The notes: generated from the letters alone by a model not told the origin. A DNA stretch of 13,712 bases from an uncultured Ruminococcus sp. (GCA_900543105.1 UQQA01000063.1:1-13712), one strand, 5' to 3'; counted from the first letter of the stretch, positions 1 to 6,856 are shown. Translations and numbers: made by a program.

Positions 1-63
1 AGAATGAACTTATTATAGCCGAGAGTTTGTCTATAGGTTGATCGAGAATTAGTATCAGTTTTG

Positions 64-1359
64 TCAACTTTTGTTGTGGTGCTTTACGGGCTTTGCCTTG
101 GACTGGTGGAATTTCTGTGCGCTGTAAAGTCCCGTGTAGCCAGAGAGCATATAGCTTATTGCGATAGCGGCTGCGTAGAAAGGCAGTCCGTTCATGCCGA
201 AAAGCTCGCAGCTCAGAATTATCGAAGCGAACGGGCAGTTCGTAACGCCGCAGAAAACTGCGATAAGTCCGACTGCTGCGCCGAATGACGGGTCAAGTCC
301 GATAAGTCCGCCGAAAACGCAGCCGAACGTTGAGCCGACAAAGAAGCTCGGTACGATCTCGCCGCCCTTGAAGCCGCAGCCGAGGGTGAGTGCCGTAAAG
401 AGCATTTTCAGCAGGAATGCCATGGGGTCGGCATTGCCCGTGAACGCACGCTTTATAACGTCCATGCCTGCGCCGTTGTAGTCGGTCGTCCCGAGGAGAA
501 CGGTCAGGACGGCTACGATAAGTCCGCCCGCTGCGACACGGAAATAGGGGTTTCTGATATATTTTGCATATAATTCGCCCGATTTATGTATAACGCTGCA
601 AAAAAGTACGCTTACCGCCGCACACGCCATACCGAGGACGATAACGAGGAGCATCTGCACAGCATTTTCCGCAGAAAGGGTCGGAACTCCGCTGACGATG
701 AAGCTTTCAGCCTCTGCGCCGAGTGCCTTTGCGGTCATTGCGGAGGTCACGCCCGATATCATACACGGCACGAGTGCGGAATACTGCGCCGCCGCAACGA
801 TAGTGACTTCGACCGCGAAAACCGCCGAAGCAACAGGCGTTCCGAACAGAGCCGCAAAGCCTGCGCTCATACCGCACATTATAAGTATCGAGCCGTCACG
901 CTCGTCCATTTTGAAGAGCTTTTTCAGCGGCGAAACGAGCGCTCCGCCTATCTGGAGAGCCGCTCCCTCACGTCCTGCCGAACCTCCGAAGAGGTGCGTG
1001 ATGAACGTTGCGATGAAGATGAGCGGCGCCTGTCGGAATTTTACCTCCGACTCCGCTCTTGCGGCGAGGATTATCGTATTTGTGCCTTTATCATCGGACA
1101 TTTTCGTGATATTGTAGACGAAAACGAGCAGCAGACCAGCTATCGGCAGGAGAAGCACCATAAAATGGTGTCCCGTGCGGAAGGTTGTCGCGAAACTGAG
1201 CGCTTTTCCAAAAAATGCGCCGACAACGCCCACCGCAAGCCCAACGATAATAGACGGAATAAACCATTTGGCGAATGAGAGCGAAATTCGCCCATAGCTG
1301 TTGCCCTTTATCCTTTCAATAAGGGTCAGCTTTTCGGTATTTTCAATTTTTTCTTCCAT
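64..1359 (-). CDS. CLC-family antiporter, fluoride/proton (CLC-F) type
   Basis: A CLC-type membrane antiporter of 431 residues, probably exporting fluoride in exchange for protons. Many hydrophobic segments fill the protein. The pore motifs are visible: KGTN where ordinary CLCs have GSGIP, then HLFGGSAGREGAALQIGG with the gating glutamate of GREG, then GFKGGEIVPSFFVG in place of GxFxP, and SGYTGLYSAQ near the C-terminus. From memory of the family, KG(M/T)N plus GREG plus GGEVTP-like motifs mark the fluoride-selective clade, and a Thr at the position of E. coli ClcA Ser107 fits it. The fluoride assignment is inference; CLC membership is firm. The start at 1359 (MEEKIEN) has GGAG five bases upstream; the ATG at 1380 has no such site. 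It is the last gene of the minus-strand polyamine run, 69 bases after speB. No fluoride riboswitch was seen in front of it. Confidence 0.85.
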   Translation of the reverse strand: MEEKIENTEKLTLIERIKGNSYGRISLSFAKWFIPSIIVGLAVGVVGAFFGKALSFATTFRTGHHFMVLLLPIAGLLLVFVYNITKMSDDKGTNTIILAARAESEVKFRQAPLIFIATFITHLFGGSAGREGAALQIGGALVSPLKKLFKMDERDGSILIMCGMSAGFAALFGTPVASAVFAVEVTIVAAAQYSALVPCMISGVTSAMTAKALGAEAESFIVSGVPTLSAENAVQMLLVIVLGMACAAVSVLFCSVIHKSGELYAKYIRNPYFRVAAGGLIVAVLTVLLGTTDYNGAGMDVIKRAFTGNADPMAFLLKMLFTALTLGCGFKGGEIVPSFFVGSTFGCVFGGLIGLDPSFGAAVGLIAVFCGVTNCPFASIILSCELFGMNGLPFYAAAIAISYMLSGYTGLYSAQKFHQSKAKPVKHHNKS

Positions 1360-1378
1360 AAAAACTCCAAAACCAAGC

Positions 1379-1403
1379 ATAAAACGTTATTCGGGCGTTT
1401 TAT
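1379..1403 (-). other. Stem-loop in the leader of the CLC gene
   Basis: ATAAAACG (1379-1386) and CGTTTTAT (1396-1403) form an uninterrupted 8 bp inverted repeat with a 9-base loop, just upstream of the ribosome binding site of the CLC gene and 26 bases after the speB stop. No U-tract follows directly, so it is not a convincing terminator. An mRNA processing or stability element between speB and the CLC gene is possible. Function is unknown. Confidence 0.35.
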
Positions 1404-1428
1404 GCCGAAATTACAGGGGAAAGTCCCT

Positions 1429-2274
1429 TTAGGACAGCATCAGAAGCAGCTCACGGAGGAGCTTGCAGCAGAGCGCTGTCGAGATGCCGCTCGGGTCATA
1501 CGGCGGCGAAAGCTCGTTCATATCTGCGCCGACGATGTTAAGACCTTTCATTTTCATAAGCGCAGCCAGAAGCTCGGTGTAACGCGCGCCGCCTGCTTCG
1601 GGCGTACCCGTTCCGGGGAACTCGGACGGGTCGAGAACGTCCATATCTATTGTAAGGTAGACATTTTTGCCCTTTAAATCTGCGACCATACTGTCGATGC
1701 CGTCAAGGCTGAACGGATTCATTACAGTATGCTCCTTGGCGAAAGCGAATTCGGTGCGCTCGCCGCTTCTTATGCCGTGCTGATAGATATGCTTTTCGCC
1801 GACAAGCTCGTAGCAGCGGCGCATTACGCAGGCATGGGAATTTTTCACTCCGAGATAATCGTCACGGAGATCGGCATGAGCGTCAAACTGGACAATGTAG
1901 AGGTCGTCATACTTTTCCTTGACGGCTCTTACCGCGCCAAGTGTTACAAGGTGTTCGCCGCCGAGCATAAGCGGCATTTTTCCGTCGGTGAGAATTTCTC
2001 CCGTCAGTTCCGTTATCTGATCGAGCGCAAGGTCGGACGAGCCTATGCAAAGCTCGATGTCCCCTGCGTCATAGTATGTATAGTCTGTGAGGTCTTTGTC
2101 CTGATAGGGCGAATAGGTTTCGATGCCATAGCTTTCCTGACGGATAGCCTTTGCGCCGAAGCGTGTGCCGGGACGGTAGGAAGTCGTACTGTCGAACGGT
2201 GCGCCGAAAATGACTATCTTCGAGCGGTCATATTCGCCGTCACAAGCGATAAAAGCGTTTCTTTCAGACTGCAT
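1429..2274 (-). CDS. speB: Agmatinase (ureohydrolase family)
   Basis: Hydrolyses agmatine to putrescine and urea in the cytoplasm, using two Mn ions. The 281-residue protein carries the metal-ligand motifs of the arginase/agmatinase family: GGEH (His108), DAHAD (Asp131, His133, Asp135), DMDVLDP (Asp210, Asp212), and NELSPPYD near residue 253. GGEH instead of GGDH is usual for Bacillus-type SpeB. It overlaps the 3' end of speE by 11 bases, so the two are translationally coupled. AAGGAG lies ten bases before the ATG at 2274; an in-frame TTG six bases earlier (2280) sits only four bases from the same site and is the alternative start. Downstream of arginine decarboxylase in the same gene run, agmatinase is the natural reading. 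Because speE and speB overlap, hydrolysis of N1-aminopropylagmatine (the Thermus route) cannot be excluded. Confidence 0.92.
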   Translation of the reverse strand: MQSERNAFIACDGEYDRSKIVIFGAPFDSTTSYRPGTRFGAKAIRQESYGIETYSPYQDKDLTDYTYYDAGDIELCIGSSDLALDQITELTGEILTDGKMPLMLGGEHLVTLGAVRAVKEKYDDLYIVQFDAHADLRDDYLGVKNSHACVMRRCYELVGEKHIYQHGIRSGERTEFAFAKEHTVMNPFSLDGIDSMVADLKGKNVYLTIDMDVLDPSEFPGTGTPEAGGARYTELLAALMKMKGLNIVGADMNELSPPYDPSGISTALCCKLLRELLLMLS

Positions 2275-3112
2275 TGTCAAGCAGCTCCTTTACATAGTTT
2301 GGTATTGCAAATGAGCCTTTGTGAAGCTCGGTGTTGTAGTATTTCGTCTTTATGCCGAGGGCGTTCCACCTGTCGGCGTCGAATCCAAGCGGCTTGACTG
2401 TCTTTGAAGCGAAGCCGAAGAGCCAGTGTCCCGAGGGATAGGTCGGGATATGCGCCTGATATACACCGCAGATCGGGAAAAGCTCGCGAATACGCTTGTG
2501 CGCCCTCTGCATAGCCTTTGCATCGTCGGGGTAATACGGGCTTTCGTGCTGATTTACGAGGATACCGTTCTCGGTGAGAGCGTCATAGCAGTTGCCGTAG
2601 AATTCGCTCGTGAAAAGCCCCTCCCCCGGTCCGAACGGGTCGGTGCTGTCAACGATGATAAGGTCGTATTCGTTGTGCTTTCTGCGAACGAAGCGAAGTC
2701 CGTCATCGTAGAAAATGTGGACTCTCGGGTCATCGAGCCTGCAGGCAGTCTGCGGAAGATACTGCTTTGAAACCTCGACAACGCGCTCGTCAATCTCGAC
2801 CATATCGATATGTTCGATGCTCTCATATCGGGTAAGCTCGCGGATAGTGCCGCCGTCGCCTGCACCGATAACGAGGACTTTTTTTATGTCGGGGTTCGAT
2901 GCCATAGGAACGTGAGTTATCATTTCGTGATAGATGAACTCGTCCTTTTCGGTGAGCATCATAATTCCGTCAAGCGTTAAGAACCTGCCGAATTCGGGTG
3001 ATTCAAAAACATCGATGCGCTGAAATTCGCTTTGCTCACTGCAAAGCTGTTTGTCTATTCGTATGGACATTTTAACGTCCTTGGTGTGCATTTCGCTGTA
3101 CCAAAGCTCCAT
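2264..3112 (-). CDS. speE: Spermidine synthase (polyamine aminopropyltransferase)
   Basis: Transfers the aminopropyl group of decarboxylated S-adenosylmethionine to a diamine, normally putrescine, giving spermidine. The 282-residue cytoplasmic protein starts MELWYSEMHT, as in many clostridial and thermophile SpeE proteins. It has a small N-terminal beta domain (about 1-60) and then a Rossmann-fold domain. Visible motifs are the nucleotide-binding GAGDGG (83-88), VEIDERV (acidic pair Glu107/Asp109), DDGLRF, and VDSTDPFGPG with the catalytic Asp155 and neighbour Asp158. The ATG at 3112 is chosen because AAAGGA lies nine bases upstream; the ATG at 3121 directly abuts that site. It is transcribed with speB, which begins inside its last codons. 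The aminopropyl acceptor (putrescine or agmatine) cannot be told from sequence. Confidence 0.93.
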   Translation of the reverse strand: MELWYSEMHTKDVKMSIRIDKQLCSEQSEFQRIDVFESPEFGRFLTLDGIMMLTEKDEFIYHEMITHVPMASNPDIKKVLVIGAGDGGTIRELTRYESIEHIDMVEIDERVVEVSKQYLPQTACRLDDPRVHIFYDDGLRFVRRKHNEYDLIIVDSTDPFGPGEGLFTSEFYGNCYDALTENGILVNQHESPYYPDDAKAMQRAHKRIRELFPICGVYQAHIPTYPSGHWLFGFASKTVKPLGFDADRWNALGIKTKYYNTELHKGSFAIPNYVKELLDNAV

Positions 3113-3150
3113 TTTGCTCATTCCTTTCTTATTTAATCGGAATCATTTGA

Positions 3151-3372
3151 AATTCGGAATGCGGATTTCGGAATTCGGAATTATTTAAGCTCCGCATATT
3201 TTTATAAAAAGCCAAAATTACGCAGGGACAAATAGGGACAAATAATATCCCATAAAATCACAAAAAGTGTGTCTAAAAACGGGCGGATATGGAATCCGCC
3301 CCTACGGTTCTATCCCATATCACGGAACAGCGGAGCACAATTCCGCATTACGAATTCCTAATTCAGAATTTA
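3151..3372. repeat. Composite intergenic repeat, copy A (MITE-like)
   Basis: Fills the gap between the speA stop and speE. The left end has AATTCGGAATGCG (3151-3163) followed by further CGGAATT units. The right end has CGCATTACGAATT (3344-3356), its reverse complement with one mismatch, followed by further AATT-containing sequence reaching the speA stop codon. Inside lie a 10 bp tandem duplication AGGGACAAAT (3224-3243) and the perfect hairpin GGGCGGAT/ATCCGCCC (3281-3301) followed by CTACGG. Copy B (5691-5905) has the same ends and hairpin module but an otherwise unrelated interior. No transposase is present; non-autonomous element or REP-like repeat is inference. Confidence 0.6.
3275..3301 (-). 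terminator. Probable terminator after speA, made from the repeat hairpin
   Basis: Read on the minus strand, an 8 bp perfect GC-rich stem (ATCCGCCC pairing with GGGCGGAT, five-base loop) is followed by G and five Ts (T-run at 3275-3279). It lies about 70 bases after the speA stop, so it could end or attenuate the speD/speA transcript before speE. It forms the core of the repeat at 3151-3372. Confidence 0.45.
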
Positions 3373-4815
3373 TTTAAGTACCTTTATCCTCTCCATATTC
3401 ATATCCTCCGTACCCGTCATTGAACAGCCGCGCTCTTTGGAGTAGCGAATGTAATCGAGTATCTCCTCAGTGATAAGCTCACCCGGAGCAACGATAGGTA
3501 TTCCCGGAGGATAGCACATTACGAACTCGCCGCTTACTCTGCCTGCGCTCTGCTCTATCGGGAGCGAGACCTGCTCACCGTAAAAAGCCTCCTGCGGAGT
3601 GAGAACGACCTGCGGATTTATGTATTCGTGGTCGAGCATTCCCGACTTGTCCTTTGAGAAGCGGCGCTTTATCTCGGCAAGTGCCGCAACAAGGCGCTCT
3701 ATGTCCTTCCACATATCGCCTGCGGAGATGTATGCAAGAATGTTTCCGATATCGCCGAATTCTATCTGGATATCGTAGATATCACGGAGTTTGTCATAGA
3801 CTTCGATGCCTGCAAGTCCGATGTCACGGGTGTGAACGGAAAGCTTTGTCATATCGAAATCATAGATATCATCGCCGTTTACGAGTGCGTCCGAAAATGC
3901 GCAGTAGCCGCCTATCTTGCCTATCTCCTGACGGGCATAATTCGCCGTTTCAACGACCTTGCGGACGATGTTTTTTCCGTCAAGAGCGAGGTTTCTTCGG
4001 GAAATATCGAGTGAGGAAAGGAGCAGATACGATGCGCTCGTTGTCTGCGTGATGTTTATTACGGCGCGGACGTGACCCTCGGTAACTTTGGCGTTTTCGC
4101 CTACGAGGAGGAAACTGCTCTGCGTGAGCGAACCGCCCGATTTATGCATCGAAACTGCGGCAAGGTCTGCTCCTGCCGCCATAGCGGAGAGCGGCATACC
4201 CTCGCCGAAATAGAAGTGCGTTCCGTGCGCTTCGTCAACGAGTACAGCCATTCCGTGTTCGTGTGCGATACGGACGATACTGCGGAGGTTCGAGCATATT
4301 CCGTAATAGGTCGGGTTGTTGACGAGAACGGCTTTTGCATCGGGGTTTGCCTTTATTGCGGCTTCGACATCACGTACGGACATTCCGAGAGGGATACCGA
4401 GGCGCTCGTTTACTCCGGGGTTTACATAAACCGGCACTGCGCCGCTGAGGATAAGCGCATTTATCGCGCTTCGGTGAACGTTTCGCGGCATTATTATTTT
4501 ATCCCCCGATTTGCAGACGGATAAAACCATTGTCTGCACTGCGGAGGTCGTTCCGCCGACCATAAAGAAGCAGTGTCTTGCCCCGAAAGCTTCGGCGGCG
4601 AGCGTTTCTGCGTCCTTTATGACGGAAACGGGGTGGATAAGGTTATCGAGCGGCTTCATCGAGTTCACATCGACTTCCATACACGTTTTTCCGAGGAATT
4701 CCGTGAGTGCAGGATTGCCCTTTCCGTGCTTGTGACCGGGCACATCGAACGGAACTATCCTTGCATCACGGTATCGGAGGAGAGCTTCATATATCGGAGC
4801 GTTATGCTGATCCAT
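3370..4815 (-). CDS. speA: Arginine decarboxylase-type PLP enzyme (Orn/Lys/Arg decarboxylase, class I fold)
   Basis: Decarboxylates a basic amino acid, most likely arginine to agmatine, the first step of the pathway encoded here. The protein is 481 residues, the size of the Gram-positive SpeA/YaaO group that lacks the N-terminal wing of the E. coli enzymes. Visible motifs: FDVPGHKHG near residue 23, MVGGTTSAVQ (85-94), DEAHGTH with Asp194 and His197, and SMHKSGGSLTQSS with the PLP-binding Lys225. The C-terminal region has CYPPGIPIVAPGE, typical of the family. The start at 4815 (MDQHNAP) matches family starts; a weak AAAGAAG site lies about ten bases upstream. The open frame continues upstream to 5028 but overlaps the previous gene, so that extension is not used. 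Arginine rather than lysine is inferred from the adjacent agmatinase. Confidence 0.9.
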   Translation of the reverse strand: MDQHNAPIYEALLRYRDARIVPFDVPGHKHGKGNPALTEFLGKTCMEVDVNSMKPLDNLIHPVSVIKDAETLAAEAFGARHCFFMVGGTTSAVQTMVLSVCKSGDKIIMPRNVHRSAINALILSGAVPVYVNPGVNERLGIPLGMSVRDVEAAIKANPDAKAVLVNNPTYYGICSNLRSIVRIAHEHGMAVLVDEAHGTHFYFGEGMPLSAMAAGADLAAVSMHKSGGSLTQSSFLLVGENAKVTEGHVRAVINITQTTSASYLLLSSLDISRRNLALDGKNIVRKVVETANYARQEIGKIGGYCAFSDALVNGDDIYDFDMTKLSVHTRDIGLAGIEVYDKLRDIYDIQIEFGDIGNILAYISAGDMWKDIERLVAALAEIKRRFSKDKSGMLDHEYINPQVVLTPQEAFYGEQVSLPIEQSAGRVSGEFVMCYPPGIPIVAPGELITEEILDYIRYSKERGCSMTGTEDMNMERIKVLK

Positions 4816-4858
4816 TTTTATCAACACTTCTTTCAAGTTTTCTTTGTTTATGGCAGTA

Positions 4859-4887
4859 ATGCTAAAAACCAATAAAACTAAAGACAA
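4859..4887 (-). promoter_or_regulatory. Possible weak promoter for speA
   Basis: In the 95-base gap before speA the minus strand reads TTGTCT, a 17-base spacer, then TAGCAT, each matching four of six consensus bases. The region is very AT-rich, so the match may be chance; speA may instead depend on the speD promoter. Confidence 0.25.
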
Positions 4888-4910
4888 AAAATCTGCGCAA
4901 AAACCATATA

Positions 4911-5585
4911 TCAGAGTTTTTGCTTGATTTTTTGTAAAGTTTTTGATTGGTTTTTGGCATATACCGCCGCAGAAATTATCCATACTATTATATTTACTAT
5001 CGGCACGGCGGCGAAAAGGAAGATACACATAAGAGCCTCGCCAAGTCCCGCAAACAGTTCGCCCGAGGGCGTGAAAAAGAACTTATACCATATATAATAA
5101 AGTATCGGGATCCAGCCTGATATGACGCTGAAAATGACGGTTTTCTTATATCGGTCGAGGTACTCCGTTTTGTAGCCCTTGAACGCCGAGCGGCAGAAAT
5201 ATATCAGCAGAGCCGCAGGAACGCCGAACGCAATAATGAAAAAGAGGTTGTTTTCGGGGTAGGCATTGTGTTCGGGCTCTCGCTTGTCATAGTAAAGCTC
5301 CGCCGTATCGCCGATCTTATATTCACCGCGGCGGTCACAAATATCGTCACGGAACATCTGCCCCTGCTTGGTCATATATTCAACGCCGTAGGAGTAAAGA
5401 TTTTCTTTTTCGCCATTCACATCAACATAAAAAAGGTTCGGCTCGGCGTTCATACTGAACACCGTTCCCGTAGTTTTCACGAGGAAAAAATTTTCATAGA
5501 GCTGATGAAAAAGGAATATTGCGGCTATGACTGCGAGGGTAAAACCGATATTGAGGAAAATTCGCTTTACGTTTATGTTTTTCAT
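4911..5585 (-). CDS. DUF3592-like membrane protein of unknown function
   Basis: I do not recognise a specific function. The 224-residue product has one hydrophobic segment near residues 14-31, a hydrophilic domain of about 75 residues, then three or four more hydrophobic segments (about 115-132, 148-168 and 178-208) and a basic tail. The hydrophilic domain shows the pattern of DUF3592 proteins: TTGTVFSMN early, then YKIGDTAELYYDKREPEHNA, i.e. a G-D-x-aromatic-Y-D-x-x-x-P signature leading into a membrane span. The start at 5585 is preceded by AAAGGGGGA about six bases away; an ATG 18 bases earlier (5603) has no such site. It lies between speD and speA in the same direction. Position alone suggests, but does not show, a link to polyamines. 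Confidence 0.7.
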   Translation of the reverse strand: MKNINVKRIFLNIGFTLAVIAAIFLFHQLYENFFLVKTTGTVFSMNAEPNLFYVDVNGEKENLYSYGVEYMTKQGQMFRDDICDRRGEYKIGDTAELYYDKREPEHNAYPENNLFFIIAFGVPAALLIYFCRSAFKGYKTEYLDRYKKTVIFSVISGWIPILYYIWYKFFFTPSGELFAGLGEALMCIFLFAAVPIVNIIVWIISAAVYAKNQSKTLQKIKQKL

Positions 5586-5611
5586 AGCTGTCCCCCTTTT
5601 CATAAAGTAAA

Positions 5612-5642
5612 CGGCGAAAGCGGCTCATTACCACTTCCGCCG
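5612..5642 (-). other. Stem-loop upstream of the DUF3592-like gene
   Basis: On the minus strand CGGCGGAAG pairs with CTTTCGCCG over nine base pairs (one G-U), with a 13-base loop, followed by TTTACTTT. It sits 27 bases before the start codon. It could be a weak terminator of read-through from speD or a leader structure; the broken U-tract makes termination doubtful. Confidence 0.35.
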
Positions 5643-5690
5643 CACATTACAGGCAACCATTGTATAAATTTGGAACTTAAATTAATTCGG

Positions 5691-5905
5691 AATTCGGAAT
5701 GCGGAATTAATTTGTTTTGCCGAATTTCGCTTATAAACAATGCAAAACGTTTTTTCGGGACGGGAAACCCGTCCCCTACATTATTGTGGAACGCATATAA
5801 ATTAATGAAAATCAACAGGCGGATATAGAATCCGCCCCTACGGATCAACAATAAAATCACGTATTCCAAAATAATTACGCATTACGAATTACGCATTACG
5901 AATTA
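5691..5905. repeat. Composite intergenic repeat, copy B (MITE-like)
   Basis: Occupies the gap after speD. The left end is AATTCGGAATGCG (5691-5703), preceded by another AATTCGG unit. The right end has CGCATTACGAATT twice (5878-5890 and 5892-5904), the second running into the TAA stop of speD. Inside are two perfect hairpins: GGGACGGG/CCCGTCCC with a 3-base loop (5757-5775), and GGCGGAT/ATCCGCC with a 5-base loop (5818-5836). Each is followed by CCTAC or CCCTACGG. The ends and second hairpin match copy A at 3151-3372; the remaining sequence does not. No believable gene is contained: an 89-codon open frame across it is repeat-derived. Confidence 0.6.
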
Positions 5906-6712
5906 AAATACGTTTTGTCCGCTGAAAATTTCTATCATCTCACGGCGGAGAGCGTCGTTTATTTCAAGTCTGCGCTTCGGCGCAAGCTCGTAGGTATCGG
6001 TATTGAAGAGATAGTTCTGGAGGAATATCTCCTTTATCATCATTTTTGTATGGAAGATGTTCGACTGGTAGACGTTAACGTCAACTGCGTCATATTTTTC
6101 GAGCGTTTCCCTTGCGATATAGTCCTGAATGGAGGTTATTTTGTGGTCGATGAAGAGCTTTTTGCCCTGCTCGTCACGGGTAAAGCCTCTTACCTTATAG
6201 TCTATCGTTATAATATCGGAGTCGAAGCTTCCGATAAGGTAGTTGAGGGATTTCAGCGGAGTGATCTTTCCGCAGGTGGAAACGTCGATATCAACACGAA
6301 ACGTTGTGATAGCGTTATCGGGGTGAAATTCGGGATAGGTATGCACGGTAAGGTGGCTCTTATCGAGGTGACCTGCTATGCTCTCCTTTTCAACGGTCGC
6401 TGTCATTGTATTGCCGAGGTTGCAGGATTCGTCGATACCTGCGTTTTTGCGGTGTTCGTCCGAGATGAGGAGCGTTGCCGAAGCACCCTGCGGCTCATAA
6501 TCCTGTTTTGAGATATTCAGCACTGTTGCGCCGATCATCTCCGTTACGTCACAGAGAATGCTTGTAAGTCTTTCGGAGTTGTACTGTTCGTTGATATAGT
6601 TGATATAGTCTTTCTGTTCTCTCGGGCTTTTGGCGTAGCAGATATCGTAAATATTAAAGCTTAAGGTCTTGGTAAGATTATTAAATCCATAAAGCTTGAG
6701 CTTATTCTCCAA
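5903..6712 (-). CDS. speD: S-adenosylmethionine decarboxylase proenzyme (E. coli-type SpeD)
   Basis: Makes decarboxylated S-adenosylmethionine, the aminopropyl donor for SpeE. The chain cleaves itself to form a pyruvoyl cofactor. The 269-residue product matches the E. coli SpeD class along its whole length: KLKLYGFNNLTK at the start, NISKQDYEPQGAS, then the cleavage motif DKSH (Lys118-Ser119, Ser becoming pyruvoyl) followed by HTYPE, then DVSTCG with Cys147. The Ser-to-Cys distance of 28 equals that of E. coli (Ser112, Cys140). The start is uncertain. The TTG at 6712 gives MENKLKLYGF, almost identical to the E. coli N-terminus, with AGGATAGGA upstream; a GTG at 6724 is only two bases from AAAGGA. 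The apparent start at 6814 is the -35 box of the promoter and cannot be used. It leads the polyamine cluster. Confidence 0.93.
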   Translation of the reverse strand: MENKLKLYGFNNLTKTLSFNIYDICYAKSPREQKDYINYINEQYNSERLTSILCDVTEMIGATVLNISKQDYEPQGASATLLISDEHRKNAGIDESCNLGNTMTATVEKESIAGHLDKSHLTVHTYPEFHPDNAITTFRVDIDVSTCGKITPLKSLNYLIGSFDSDIITIDYKVRGFTRDEQGKKLFIDHKITSIQDYIARETLEKYDAVDVNVYQSNIFHTKMMIKEIFLQNYLFNTDTYELAPKRRLEINDALRREMIEIFSGQNVF

Positions 6713-6727
6713 TCCTATCCTCACGTT

Positions 6728-6749
6728 CCTTTCAGAAAGGGTGACCCCC
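6728..6749 (-). promoter_or_regulatory. Two mutually exclusive small hairpins in the speD leader
   Basis: In the speD leader the minus strand has GGG-TCA-CCC, and, sharing two of the same Cs, CCTTT-CTG-AAAGG (6728-6740). The second stem hides an AAAGGA ribosome-binding sequence just upstream of the start codons. A simple switch on translation is conceivable, but both stems are short and no ligand family was recognised. Confidence 0.3.
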
Positions 6750-6785
6750 GAAAAAACGAAGTTCGCCCAAATTAATTCAAGATAA

Positions 6786-6814
6786 ATAATACGACAAAAG
6801 CCGCAAAATGTCAA
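6786..6814 (-). promoter_or_regulatory. Near-consensus promoter of speD
   Basis: The minus strand reads TTGACA (6809-6814, perfect), a 17-base spacer, and TATTAT (6786-6791, five of six). Transcription should begin near 6779, giving a leader of roughly 65 bases before the TTG start of speD. This is one of the strongest vegetative sigma promoters in the window. Confidence 0.8.
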
Positions 6815-6856
6815 TAGATTTCAGCAAATTTCTTTGAAAGCTTTCCGCAAATATTT

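Noticed and set aside
1..63. Possible feature at the left edge
   Set aside because: Only AT-rich sequence downstream of the CLC stop; no terminator stem, promoter pair or open frame could be supported.
586..1278. Long plus-strand open frames opposite the CLC, speA and ABC genes
   Set aside because: They are antisense shadows: rich in Arg, Cys, His and Ser, without ribosome binding sites, and opposite genes with clear family motifs.
1360..1428. Fluoride riboswitch in front of the CLC-F-type gene
   Set aside because: The 69-base gap contains only an 8 bp stem-loop; nothing resembles the GGCGAUGG...CUGAUGGCUCCUAC pattern of the crcB motif.
3224..3243. Tandem AGGGACAAAT pair as a CRISPR or iteron array
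   Set aside because: Only two contiguous 10-base units without spacers; no cas or replication gene nearby.
4816..5028. N-terminal extension of SpeA to 5028
   Set aside because: It would overlap the preceding membrane-protein gene by more than 100 bases, and has no family similarity before MDQHNAP.
5757..5775. GGGACGGG/CCCGTCCC hairpin as a terminator
   Set aside because: Neither strand has a T-run following the stem, so it is treated as a repeat cassette.
5600..5869. 89-codon minus-strand open frame
   Set aside because: It covers the hairpin cassettes of repeat copy B and the leader of the next gene; composition and lack of a ribosome binding site argue against a gene.
6713..6814. N-terminal extension of SpeD starting at 6814
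   Set aside because: The TTG at 6812-6814 is the first half of a perfect TTGACA -35 box, so this sequence lies at or upstream of the transcription start; family alignment begins at MENKLKLYGF.
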